64,000 nt of DNA, from positions 1 to 64,000 of the forward strand of contig CAXTUB010000013.1 in the NCBI GenBank assembly GCA_964247385.1. Direction: 5' to 3'. The notes beneath the pieces are model-generated. The model ran no database searches, was not told the DNA's origin, and was given only the letters and a program-made list of their open reading frames with translations. Shown here one piece after another: positions 34,180-41,882 of the stretch; position 1 is the stretch's first letter; the number at the start of each line of letters is the position of its first letter. The DNA is from TMP-86 sp964247385 (GTDB lineage Bacteria > Pseudomonadota > Gammaproteobacteria > Steroidobacterales > Steroidobacteraceae). The position numbers were made by a program, and so were the translations under genes.

Positions 34180-36494
34180 GCAGCGCATTGCAATCTTCAT
34201 TGCGATGTCGAGCCGGGATCGCGCACACGGCGGTGCTCGCCATGGCGATCTGGATGACGTGTGCACGCGCGGCCATGCCGGCGCTCGATTTCAATGCGCC
34301 TGCAAAGGCCGAGGCGCCGGCGACGGACCGCGCCATGCGGGATTTGGCAGAGCGGATGCTGCCCGTGTATCAAGAGGCCGATGGCAGCCGTTATCTTGCG
34401 AACGTTTCCGCGCTGCAAATGGCGGCGGGCAATGCTTCGGCGGCCGCGGCCTCGCGCCGTACCTTGCGCGAGCGGCGCGCCAAGAATCACGACATCGATG
34501 CGCGAGCGGTCCTTTTCGATCTCTTCGTGCGCGCGCGCGAGCTCAGCAACGACACGCGTGCGCCGTTCGCGCAGACGGTGCGCCAGGCTTTCAAGGAAAT
34601 TGCGGTTCCGCTCGATGATCACTCGGCTTACGTTTTGGCCGAATTTGCGGCGGCGCCCACCGCGGCCGCGCAAAGCGCTTTGCAGGATGCGCTCGACCGG
34701 CATCGTGCGCGTGATTCCATCGGCGCGGGCGATGCGGTCGATCTCATCTCGGCATATGTGGCTTACGACGCGTATCGAAACCTCGAGCCTCTGCTGCCGC
34801 CGCTATTGGCTGCCGAAGGCGAGCGCCGCTACGAGTCGTCCGGCGAGTTGACCATCGAAGGCGCGCAACATGCGCCCGTGCATCTCGTCGTGGTCAGGCC
34901 GCGCGCCGCGACGCATTCCCTGCCGGCATTGCTCGAATTCACCATTGATCGCGAAAGAAATTCCGCGCTGGAATGCGCGGCGCGCGGTTTTGCGGGCGTG
35001 GTTGCGTACACGCGCGGCATCGGCCCGATGAGCCGAGGCCGAACGGGCGTATCTCAACAGAGCAAGAGTTCATTGAGCGTTGCGCCGTTCCAGCACGATG
35101 GGGACGATGCGCGCGCCGTGATCGAGTGGATCGCGAGACAGCCTTGGAGCGACGGACGTGTCGCGATGTTAGGCGGCGGTTATAGCGGGTTTGCCGCCTG
35201 GGCCGCGGCCAAGAAGCCGCCGCGTGCGCTCAAGGGCATTGCCACATTCGCCGCCGATGCGCCCGGCATCAATGTGCCGATGAATGGACACGTATTCCAA
35301 AACTCGAGTTATCGCTGGTCCTTGTATGTCGCCAACACGGATGCCGCGCGCACACCGCAGTTCTACGATGATGAACGCTGGCGCGCTTTGGATCAGAAGT
35401 GGTACACGAAAGGCAGCCGGTATCGAGACTTTGGCCGTGTGTATGGCACGCACAATCCCATTTTCATCCGCTGGCTCAATCACCCCAGCTACGACCGGTT
35501 CTGGCAGGCGATGCTGCCGTTTCGCGGCGAATTCGCGCGCATCGACATTCCTGCATTGACCGTGACCGGATATTTTGCGGGCACCGAGCCTGCGGCTCTG
35601 CATTATTTTGAGGAGCACGTGAGATACCGTCCCAATGCCGAACACGCATTGCTCATCGGACCTTATGACGATGGCGTGATGCGTCGCGGGGTGTTGCGCA
35701 CCTTGCGCGGCTACAGCATCGACTCGGCGGCTTATGTCGATCTGAAAGAGTTGCGCTTTGCATGGTTCGATCATTTGCTGGCGGGCAAGCCGCAGCCCGC
35801 CGAGATCAAAGACCGCGTGAACTTTCAAGTCATGGGCGCAAACGAATGGGGCCACGCGGCGTCGATCGACGCCATGGCGCGCAGGTCGCAGCGATATTAT
35901 CTTCTACCTTCGACGCGCTCTGCGCCCGGTGCGCTCGAGCAACGCAAGCCTGTGAATACTTCCTTCGCGCCGCTCAATGTAAAGCTGGCTGACCGCCGCA
36001 ATTCATCCTGGACCCAGGCGACCGACCTCGTCAACGGGAGCTTGGCGGCGCCGGATGGCTTGTTGTTCGCCTCGCCGCCCTTCGCGGCGGACACCCGTTT
36101 CAGCGGCGCATTTTCCCTGAAACTCGACTGGCGCGTGAGCGCCATGGACGTCGACTTGTACGCGATGCTGTTCGAACAATTGTCGAGCGGCGAGTATGTT
36201 CACCTGTTCAATCCGGCGATTGAAATGCGCGCGAGTTATGCGCACGATCCGGTTCATCGGCGCCTGTTGCAGGCCGGCGTGCGGCAAAGCCTCACCGTCC
36301 GCTCCGACCGCATCGTGGCGCGTCAGTTCCGCGCCGGCAGCCGGCTGGTGCTGGTTTTCGGCGTCATGAAGCGGCCGGATCGCGAAGTGAATTACGGCAC
36401 GGGCAATGACGTGAGCGAAGAGTCCATTGCCGATGCCAGCACGCTGAAGATTCGGCTGTATAGTTCGAGTTACCTGGAAATGCCGATCGGTTGA
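34176..36494 (+). CDS. CocE/NonD-family exported protein lacking the catalytic triad
   Basis: A 772-residue protein with a signal peptide (AVLAMAIWMTCARA) and a CocE/X-Pro-dipeptidyl-peptidase S15 layout. An N-terminal helical domain precedes an alpha/beta-hydrolase core at about 230-530 and a C-terminal jelly-roll (PLNVKLADR, FSGAFSLKLDWRVSA). Aligned by eye to CocE, all three catalytic residues are gone. The nucleophile motif GxSYxG reads GGGYSG (Gly335), the acid motif GWYD reads GYFA (Ala468) and the His motif GPWSH reads GPYDD (Asp499). Gly335 is encoded GGT, one base from AGT (Ser). The fold-defining glycines remain and the frame is intact. It is presumably periplasmic and non-hydrolytic. 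Its start overlaps the ABC-like gene, and UdgX follows after 3 bp. Confidence 0.82.
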   Translation: MSSALQSSLRCRAGIAHTAVLAMAIWMTCARAAMPALDFNAPAKAEAPATDRAMRDLAERMLPVYQEADGSRYLANVSALQMAAGNASAAAASRRTLRERRAKNHDIDARAVLFDLFVRARELSNDTRAPFAQTVRQAFKEIAVPLDDHSAYVLAEFAAAPTAAAQSALQDALDRHRARDSIGAGDAVDLISAYVAYDAYRNLEPLLPPLLAAEGERRYESSGELTIEGAQHAPVHLVVVRPRAATHSLPALLEFTIDRERNSALECAARGFAGVVAYTRGIGPMSRGRTGVSQQSKSSLSVAPFQHDGDDARAVIEWIARQPWSDGRVAMLGGGYSGFAAWAAAKKPPRALKGIATFAADAPGINVPMNGHVFQNSSYRWSLYVANTDAARTPQFYDDERWRALDQKWYTKGSRYRDFGRVYGTHNPIFIRWLNHPSYDRFWQAMLPFRGEFARIDIPALTVTGYFAGTEPAALHYFEEHVRYRPNAEHALLIGPYDDGVMRRGVLRTLRGYSIDSAAYVDLKELRFAWFDHLLAGKPQPAEIKDRVNFQVMGANEWGHAASIDAMARRSQRYYLLPSTRSAPGALEQRKPVNTSFAPLNVKLADRRNSSWTQATDLVNGSLAAPDGLLFASPPFAADTRFSGAFSLKLDWRVSAMDVDLYAMLFEQLSSGEYVHLFNPAIEMRASYAHDPVHRRLLQAGVRQSLTVRSDRIVARQFRAGSRLVLVFGVMKRPDREVNYGTGNDVSEESIADASTLKIRLYSSSYLEMPIG

Positions 36495-36497
36495 AGC

Positions 36498-37112
36498 ATG
36501 TCTTCGCGAACTCGCGCCCCGGCTCCCGCCATCGGCGTCGATGAGACCCCGCAAACTTGCCGCCGTTGCGACTTGTGGCGCAATGCATCCCAGGCCGTGA
36601 CCGGCGAGGGCCCCCGGCGTGCGCAGATCGTGCTGGTCGGTGAGCAGCCGGGCGACGAAGAGGACAAGCGCGGCAAGCCTTTCGTCGGGCCCGCGGGCCG
36701 CGTGCTCGATGAGCTTTTGGAAGAATGCGGAATCGCCCGCGACGATGTGTTCATCACCAATGCGGTCAAGCATTTCAAGTGGGAGCCGCGCGGCAAATTC
36801 CGCTTGCACAAGAAGCCCTCGGCGGGCGAAATCGACGCGTGCAATGTGTGGCTCGTTCAGGAAATGACGCGTGAGAATCCGCGCGTCGCGGTGGCATTGG
36901 GCGCTACGGCGCTGCGAGCGCTCACGGGCCGGTCGACCTCCATCGAGTCCGCCCGCGGCGCGGAGTTGCGCTACCCGAGCGGCGCGATGATCATCGCCAC
37001 CTACCATCCTTCGGCAATTCTGCGCGCGGAAGACGAGCGGCGTACATCGTTGCGGGCCGCGCTCAGCGAGGACCTACGGCGCGCCGCGAAGTATGCGCGC
37101 GCGCATGGATAA
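36498..37112 (+). CDS. udgX: UdgX family uracil-DNA binding protein
   Basis: A 204-residue protein of the uracil-DNA glycosylase superfamily. It has motif A GEQPGDEED (48-56), KPFVGPAGRVLDEL, and motif B YHPSAIL (169-175). The UdgX-specific R-loop is present as GKFRLHKKP (about 99-107); its His corresponds to the residue that forms a covalent bond with the abasic sugar in mycobacterial UdgX (KRRIH there). Cys21-x-x-Cys24 and Cys115 are candidate iron-sulfur ligands. UdgX excises uracil and remains covalently bound to the DNA. It overlaps the downstream membrane-protein gene by 8 bp. Confidence 0.88.
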   Translation: MSSRTRAPAPAIGVDETPQTCRRCDLWRNASQAVTGEGPRRAQIVLVGEQPGDEEDKRGKPFVGPAGRVLDELLEECGIARDDVFITNAVKHFKWEPRGKFRLHKKPSAGEIDACNVWLVQEMTRENPRVAVALGATALRALTGRSTSIESARGAELRYPSGAMIIATYHPSAILRAEDERRTSLRAALSEDLRRAAKYARAHG

Positions 37113-38415
37113 CCTCACGCACACGATGATCGGCTTCATTGCCGGTCAAGCCGCGGCGAGTGTGCGCTACGAGCCGCCCTCCAGCGGACGGCGCAGGCTG
37201 TCGCCCAATGAGCGGCGCAGCCTCTTCATTGCCATGGGAATGATCGGCGGCAACTTGCCGGACTTGGATTTGGCGCTGTTGTTTCGGAGTGCCACGGGCA
37301 AGCTCGGCTACTTGTTGTTTCATCGCGGCTACACCCACACCATGATTGGCGTGCTGCTGCTGGCAGCGATCCTGTTTCTGGGAGCCATGCTCTGGCTCAA
37401 GCGCCGCAAGCTCGCTTACAGCCCGGCAGACCGAATGGCCATCCTCGCGATGGCGCTGCTTGCCGTCGCACTGCACTTGCTCATGGACTCTCTGAACAGC
37501 TATGGGGTGCATGCGTTCTGGCCTTTCGATGATCACTGGTTCTATGGAGATTCGATTTTTATCGTCGAGCCGTGGTATTGGATTGCGGCTGCGCCGCTTT
37601 TCTTTCAGCTGCGAGCACGGGTGAGCCGCTTTCTCTTGGGTCTTGTGATTGCGGCGGCGCTCGTCGCGGCGAGCGTCAGTGACCAAGTGCCTTGGCCTGT
37701 CGTGATTCTGGCGGCCATCACGGCGGGGGTCTTGCTCGCGCTCGGGCGCTCGATGCGCGCATCGCAAGCCGCCATCTGCAGCGTGGCGGCGTGCGTGCTC
37801 ATCACGTTGGCGGGGCTTGCGGCACACCGCGCAGCGGCTCGAGCCATCGAGCAAGAAACCGCATCGTTGTTCCCATCGGAGCGATTCATCGATCACGCGC
37901 TCACACCGCTGGCCATGACGCCGGTTTGTTGGGATGTGCTCAGCTTGAGCATTGCGGCGGATGCGTATCGCGTGCGGCACACGGCCTTGTCGCTGGCGCC
38001 GCGCTGGATCGACGCCCGCCGCTGTGGCCGAAGCCTCGCACATGCCACGACCGCGGAGCGCTCTGCGCCGACTCGAACGGACTCCGCCGGAATCGCGTGG
38101 CTCGGGGACTATGCCATGTTGCGCACGCGTCTCATCTCGGCCGTGAGATCCGACTGCGATGCGCGCAAGTTCATGCAGTTTGCGCGCGTGCCATTCATCG
38201 CAGATGCGCCGATCGCATCCATGCCATTCACTGCGCACGCGCCATTCATCACGCGCGGCGAGATCATCGGCGATCTGAGATTCGATCGCGCGCCGACAAT
38301 CGAATTCGCCGAGCTTTCCGTGCGCGCCGATGTGCCCGGCACACACTGCGTACTGACGAGCCCGTGGATTGCGCCGCGCGGCGATCTCCTCGGCGCGCTG
38401 CCCCAAGCACCCTAG
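37105..38415 (+). CDS. YdjM-type membrane-bound metal-dependent hydrolase
   Basis: A protein of about 436 residues. The N-terminal half is the LexA-regulated YdjM family pattern: MDNLTHTMIGFIAGQAAA, GGNLPDLDLALLF, LLFHRGYTHTMIG and HLLMDSLNSYGVHAFWPFDD, with conserved His/Asp residues proposed to bind metal among about four helices. Further membrane segments follow; residues ~250-436 are polar and non-conserved, likely periplasmic. The substrate is unknown. In E. coli ydjM belongs to the SOS regulon; no LexA box was recognised here. The ATG at 37105 matches the family N-terminus better than the one at 37093. Confidence 0.82.
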   Translation: MDNLTHTMIGFIAGQAAASVRYEPPSSGRRRLSPNERRSLFIAMGMIGGNLPDLDLALLFRSATGKLGYLLFHRGYTHTMIGVLLLAAILFLGAMLWLKRRKLAYSPADRMAILAMALLAVALHLLMDSLNSYGVHAFWPFDDHWFYGDSIFIVEPWYWIAAAPLFFQLRARVSRFLLGLVIAAALVAASVSDQVPWPVVILAAITAGVLLALGRSMRASQAAICSVAACVLITLAGLAAHRAAARAIEQETASLFPSERFIDHALTPLAMTPVCWDVLSLSIAADAYRVRHTALSLAPRWIDARRCGRSLAHATTAERSAPTRTDSAGIAWLGDYAMLRTRLISAVRSDCDARKFMQFARVPFIADAPIASMPFTAHAPFITRGEIIGDLRFDRAPTIEFAELSVRADVPGTHCVLTSPWIAPRGDLLGALPQAP

Positions 38416-38471
38416 CTCCTCAGGTTTCGCGCCTCGAGGGATGAGCCAGACGGGGAGCGCAAGCGCCAAGG

Positions 38472-40142
38472 TCAGGCAATGGCGGAATCCACCACGGCTT
38501 GAGCTTCAAGCACGATGCGCTGCAAATGCTCTTCGCCGCGAAAGCTCTCTGCATAAATCTTGTAGATGTCCTCGGTGCCGGAAGGGCGAGCCGCGAACCA
38601 GCCCTCGCCCGTCACCACTTTAATGCCGCCGATGGGCGCTTGATTGGACGGTGCTTTGTCGAGCACGGCTTGAATAGGGGCGCCCGCGAGCTCGGCGATG
38701 TTCAGCGACGAGGGTGCAAGCTTTGCGAGTTTTTGCTTTTGCACGGTCGTCGCGGGCGCATCGATGCGCGTGGAATAAGGTTTCCCGTACTGGTGAGTCA
38801 GGTCGTCGTACAGAAGCTGTGGGTCGCGCTCGCGGCGAGCCGTCATCTCTGCCGCGAGAAGCGCAGCCACGATGCCGTCTTTGTCCGTGGTCCAAACGCT
38901 GCCGTCGCGGCGCAGAAAAGTCGAGCCCGCGCTTTCCTCGCCGGCGAATCCAAGCCGGCCCGCGTACAAGCCTTCGGCAAACCACTTGAACCCGGTGGGT
39001 ACTTCATACAGCGAGCGGCCCGCTGCCGCCGTCACGCGATCGATCATCGAGCTGCTGACCACCGTCTTGCCCACCGCAGCTCGTTCGCTCCACTGCGGCC
39101 GATGGCGAAAAAGATAATCGATGCACACGGAGAGGTATTCGTTCGGCAGCATCAAGCCTTGCGGCGTGACGATGCCATGGCGATCGTGATCGGTGTCGCA
39201 AGCGAGCGCCAGGTCGAAGGAATCCTTGAGAGCCAGCAAGGATTGCATGGCATACGCGGAAGACGGGTCCATGCGCACCTTGCCGTCCCAATCCAATGAC
39301 ATGAAAGAAAAAGTGGGATCGACGCGCTCGTTCACCACATTCAACTCGATGCCGTAGCGCTCGGCAATGCGCTTCCAATAGTGCACGCCGGCGCCGCCGA
39401 GCGGATCGACGCCGATGCGCAAATGCGCGGCGCGAATGCAATCGAAATCGATGGCGGCCTGAAGGTCGGCGACGTATTCGCCCAAGTAATCATGCACTCG
39501 GTTGGTGGCCGCCTTGCGCGCTTGCTCGAGCGGCATGCGCGCAACGCCTTGCAAACGCGCGGCGAGCAACGCATTGGCGTCGGCTTCGATGCGCTGCGTG
39601 ATGGCCGAATCCGCAGGGCCCCCGTTCGGCGGATTATATTTGAAGCCGCCGCTGTCCGGCGGATTGTGCGATGGACTGACGACGATGCCATCGGCAAGCG
39701 CGTCATTGCGGCCCCGGTTGTAACACAAGATGGCGTGCGAAACGGCCGGCGTGGGCGTGAACTCACCGCCAGCCGACACGAGCGTGGTTACGCCGTTCGC
39801 AGCGAGCACCTCGAGCGCGCTGTCGAACGCGGGCGCGGACAGCGCATGCGTATCGCAGCCGATGAATAGCGGCCCGCTGACACCCCGACGCGCGCGATAC
39901 GCGCAAATCGCTTGCGTGATCGCGAGCACGTGCGCTTCGTTGAAGCTCGCGAGGAGCGATACACCCCGATGGCCCGACGTGCCGAACGCCACACGCTGTG
40001 ACACATCGGCCGGATCCGGCACGAGCTCGTAGTACGCGTCGATGAGCGCGCGCACGTCGACGAGCGGCGCATCGGTGGCCCGCCGTCCCGCGAGCGCACT
40101 CACGCGCGTCACCTTCGGCTCATGAGGCTTTGGCTGCGGCAC
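38472..40142 (-). CDS. pgm: Phosphoglucomutase (alpha-D-glucose phosphate-specific)
   Basis: A 556-residue cytosolic enzyme interconverting glucose-1-phosphate and glucose-6-phosphate. Visible motifs are FGTSGHRG, the phosphoserine loop SPSHNPPDSGGFKYN, the metal-binding DTDHDRHG, sugar-binding GEESAG and the phosphate-binding RPSGTEDIYKIY. Length fits the family. It links the zwf-tal operon to sugar-nucleotide synthesis, useful for the EPS genes elsewhere in the window. The first codon is GTG and overlaps tal by 23 bp; in-frame GTGs a few codons later are possible starts. It is last in the leftward operon zwf-HAD-tal-pgm. Confidence 0.93.
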   Translation of the reverse strand: MPQPKPHEPKVTRVSALAGRRATDAPLVDVRALIDAYYELVPDPADVSQRVAFGTSGHRGVSLLASFNEAHVLAITQAICAYRARRGVSGPLFIGCDTHALSAPAFDSALEVLAANGVTTLVSAGGEFTPTPAVSHAILCYNRGRNDALADGIVVSPSHNPPDSGGFKYNPPNGGPADSAITQRIEADANALLAARLQGVARMPLEQARKAATNRVHDYLGEYVADLQAAIDFDCIRAAHLRIGVDPLGGAGVHYWKRIAERYGIELNVVNERVDPTFSFMSLDWDGKVRMDPSSAYAMQSLLALKDSFDLALACDTDHDRHGIVTPQGLMLPNEYLSVCIDYLFRHRPQWSERAAVGKTVVSSSMIDRVTAAAGRSLYEVPTGFKWFAEGLYAGRLGFAGEESAGSTFLRRDGSVWTTDKDGIVAALLAAEMTARRERDPQLLYDDLTHQYGKPYSTRIDAPATTVQKQKLAKLAPSSLNIAELAGAPIQAVLDKAPSNQAPIGGIKVVTGEGWFAARPSGTEDIYKIYAESFRGEEHLQRIVLEAQAVVDSAIA

Positions 40143-41205
40143 GGCTTTGATCCGCGATGGCCTGCATCAGCGAGCCCCACGACTTCACGAAGGACTGCGC
40201 ACCCTCGGTCTGTAATTGCGCGGCCAAGGCTTCGACATCGATTCCCGCATCCTTGAATTTTTTCAAGATCTCTTCCGCGTTCCCGCCATCTTCCGGTATG
40301 ACATCGCCGATCTTGCCTTTGCTCGCGAGCGCCAGCAACGTCTTCTCCGGCATGGTGTCCACCGTATCGGGCGCGGCAAATGCCTCGACGTATAACGTTT
40401 GCGAAGCCTGCGGATCTTTCACGCCGGTGCTGGCAAACAGGAGCCGCTGTGGGCGGGCGCCGGCTGCCGCCAGCTTTTGCCAACGAGGCGAGGCGATGAG
40501 CTCGCGATAAGCGCGGTAGCAGCGCTTTCCCATGGCGATGCCGAGCTGCATTTGCAATTCCTTGGGCACCTTGTCCGCGACGGCGCGATCCCAGCGGCTG
40601 ATGAAGACCGAGGCCACCGAGCTGACATCGAGCGGCTGCTTGGTTTGCAGGCGCCGCTCCAAACCCTTCATGTAACTCGTCGCCGCAGCGAGGTATTGCT
40701 CGCGCGAGAACAGCAGCGTGACGTTCACCGGGATGCCGAGAAAGGTGGCTTCCTCGATGGCCGGCAAGCCTTGCGCAGTGCCCGGAATCTTCACGTACAG
40801 ATTCTTCCGCTCCGCAAGAGTCCAGATCTCCTGCGCGGATCTCACCGTGCCTTGGGTATCGCTCGCGAGAAGCGGTGAGACCTCCATGGACACCCAGCCA
40901 TCCACTTCCTGAGTGCGCTCGAACACCGGCTCGAACAAATCCGCGGCGCGCTGTAAATCCTCGATCGCAAGCTCGAAAAAAATCGATTCGTTGTTCAGCT
41001 TGCGCGAGGCTTTCTCGCGAATGGATTTTTCGTAGACGCGCCCCTTGCTGATGGCCTCATCGAAAATCGTGGGGTTCGAGGTGAGTCCGGTAACCGAGAG
41101 CTCGCGGATGTAGCGCTGCAACGTGCCGTCATCCAGCATGTCGCGGGTAATGTTGTCGAGCCAGAGGCTTTGGCCCAAGTCGTGCAGTTGTTGCGTCGGT
41201 TTCAT
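40120..41205 (-). CDS. tal: Transaldolase
   Basis: A 361-residue TIM-barrel enzyme of the non-oxidative pentose phosphate pathway, moving a dihydroxyacetone unit between sugar phosphates. The N-terminal SLWLDNITRDMLDDGTL and SVTGLTSNPTIFDEAI, the Schiff-base Lys in LYVKIPGT, and VFISRWDRAV identify the longer transaldolase type (about 360-380 residues). It starts in a 4-bp overlap with the HAD gene and overlaps pgm by 23 bp. It complements the Zwf entry point encoded upstream. Confidence 0.93.
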   Translation of the reverse strand: MKPTQQLHDLGQSLWLDNITRDMLDDGTLQRYIRELSVTGLTSNPTIFDEAISKGRVYEKSIREKASRKLNNESIFFELAIEDLQRAADLFEPVFERTQEVDGWVSMEVSPLLASDTQGTVRSAQEIWTLAERKNLYVKIPGTAQGLPAIEEATFLGIPVNVTLLFSREQYLAAATSYMKGLERRLQTKQPLDVSSVASVFISRWDRAVADKVPKELQMQLGIAMGKRCYRAYRELIASPRWQKLAAAGARPQRLLFASTGVKDPQASQTLYVEAFAAPDTVDTMPEKTLLALASKGKIGDVIPEDGGNAEEILKKFKDAGIDVEALAAQLQTEGAQSFVKSWGSLMQAIADQSRAAAKAS

Positions 41206-41882
41206 AGGGTTTCCTGTAGCAGACCGGATGAGAGGAGATCGGCAATGTGCCTGATTTTGACATCAGCCGGCGGATTCGGCATGGGTTCCAGCCCTTGCGC
41301 GAGGCGCGCCGCGTAGTGTCCTTGCTCGACATAGACCGTCGTTAATTCTGCGCCCATGTGCAGTTTCATCTTGGCGAGAAGTGCGAGCTTGTCGTCCACC
41401 ATGATGTAGCGCGTTGCGCGCAGGCGGCGGCGAACGGACTCAATGGCCCGTTCCTTGTGAACTTCGATGAGCACTCGACCCTCCACCGCCTTCCATAAAC
41501 CTGATGCACGCACCTTGAGCGGTTGGTAGACGATATCGCCGTCGGACAAGATCGCCGCGCGGTTGTGAGCATTTGCCGCTTTCAGCACATCCAATGCGCC
41601 TGGATAGAGCCGATCGGCGAAAGGGTAGTCGAGAAAAAAGGCCGACATTTGCACGATGTCCGGGTGATTCGCAAGGCCGCAGCGAAAAAGTTGCAGCGCG
41701 CCCAGATAATCGGCGTAGCCATGCTGGGCCCTTGATTGCTCGTACAGCTGCCAATAACGGGCTCGTTCGCCGGCGCCGAAGCGAAGCACGAGCTCGGCGT
41801 CCAAGTCTGCCGCGAAGCGATCATTGTCGAGCAACGTGTTATCGACATCGAACATCACCACGCAACGCGCATCGGCTGACAT
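41202..41882 (-). CDS. HAD-family hydrolase
   Basis: A 226-residue phosphatase-like protein. It has HAD motif I CVVMFDVDNTLLDN (DxD), motif II at ILSDGDIV, and motif III/IV RYIMVDDKLALL. It likely dephosphorylates a small sugar phosphate, but no substrate can be read. The ATG used overlaps the zwf stop (TGATG); the ORF extends 51 codons further into zwf with no HAD sequence. Genes directly up- and downstream (zwf, tal) suggest a pentose-phosphate-related or metabolite-repair job. Confidence 0.85.
   Translation of the reverse strand: MSADARCVVMFDVDNTLLDNDRFAADLDAELVLRFGAGERARYWQLYEQSRAQHGYADYLGALQLFRCGLANHPDIVQMSAFFLDYPFADRLYPGALDVLKAANAHNRAAILSDGDIVYQPLKVRASGLWKAVEGRVLIEVHKERAIESVRRRLRATRYIMVDDKLALLAKMKLHMGAELTTVYVEQGHYAARLAQGLEPMPNPPADVKIRHIADLLSSGLLQETL

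Noticed and set aside
36003..37007. Minus-strand frame of 334 codons opposite the CocE-like and udgX genes
   Set aside because: Spans two plus-strand genes with clear motifs and shows no family pattern.
37000..37110. LexA box upstream of the YdjM-type gene
   Set aside because: No CTGT-N8-ACAG-like palindrome was found near the start.
37063..38469. Minus-strand frame of 468 codons opposite the YdjM-type gene
   Set aside because: The sequence has no recognisable motif and is a shadow of the membrane-protein gene, which has clear family motifs.
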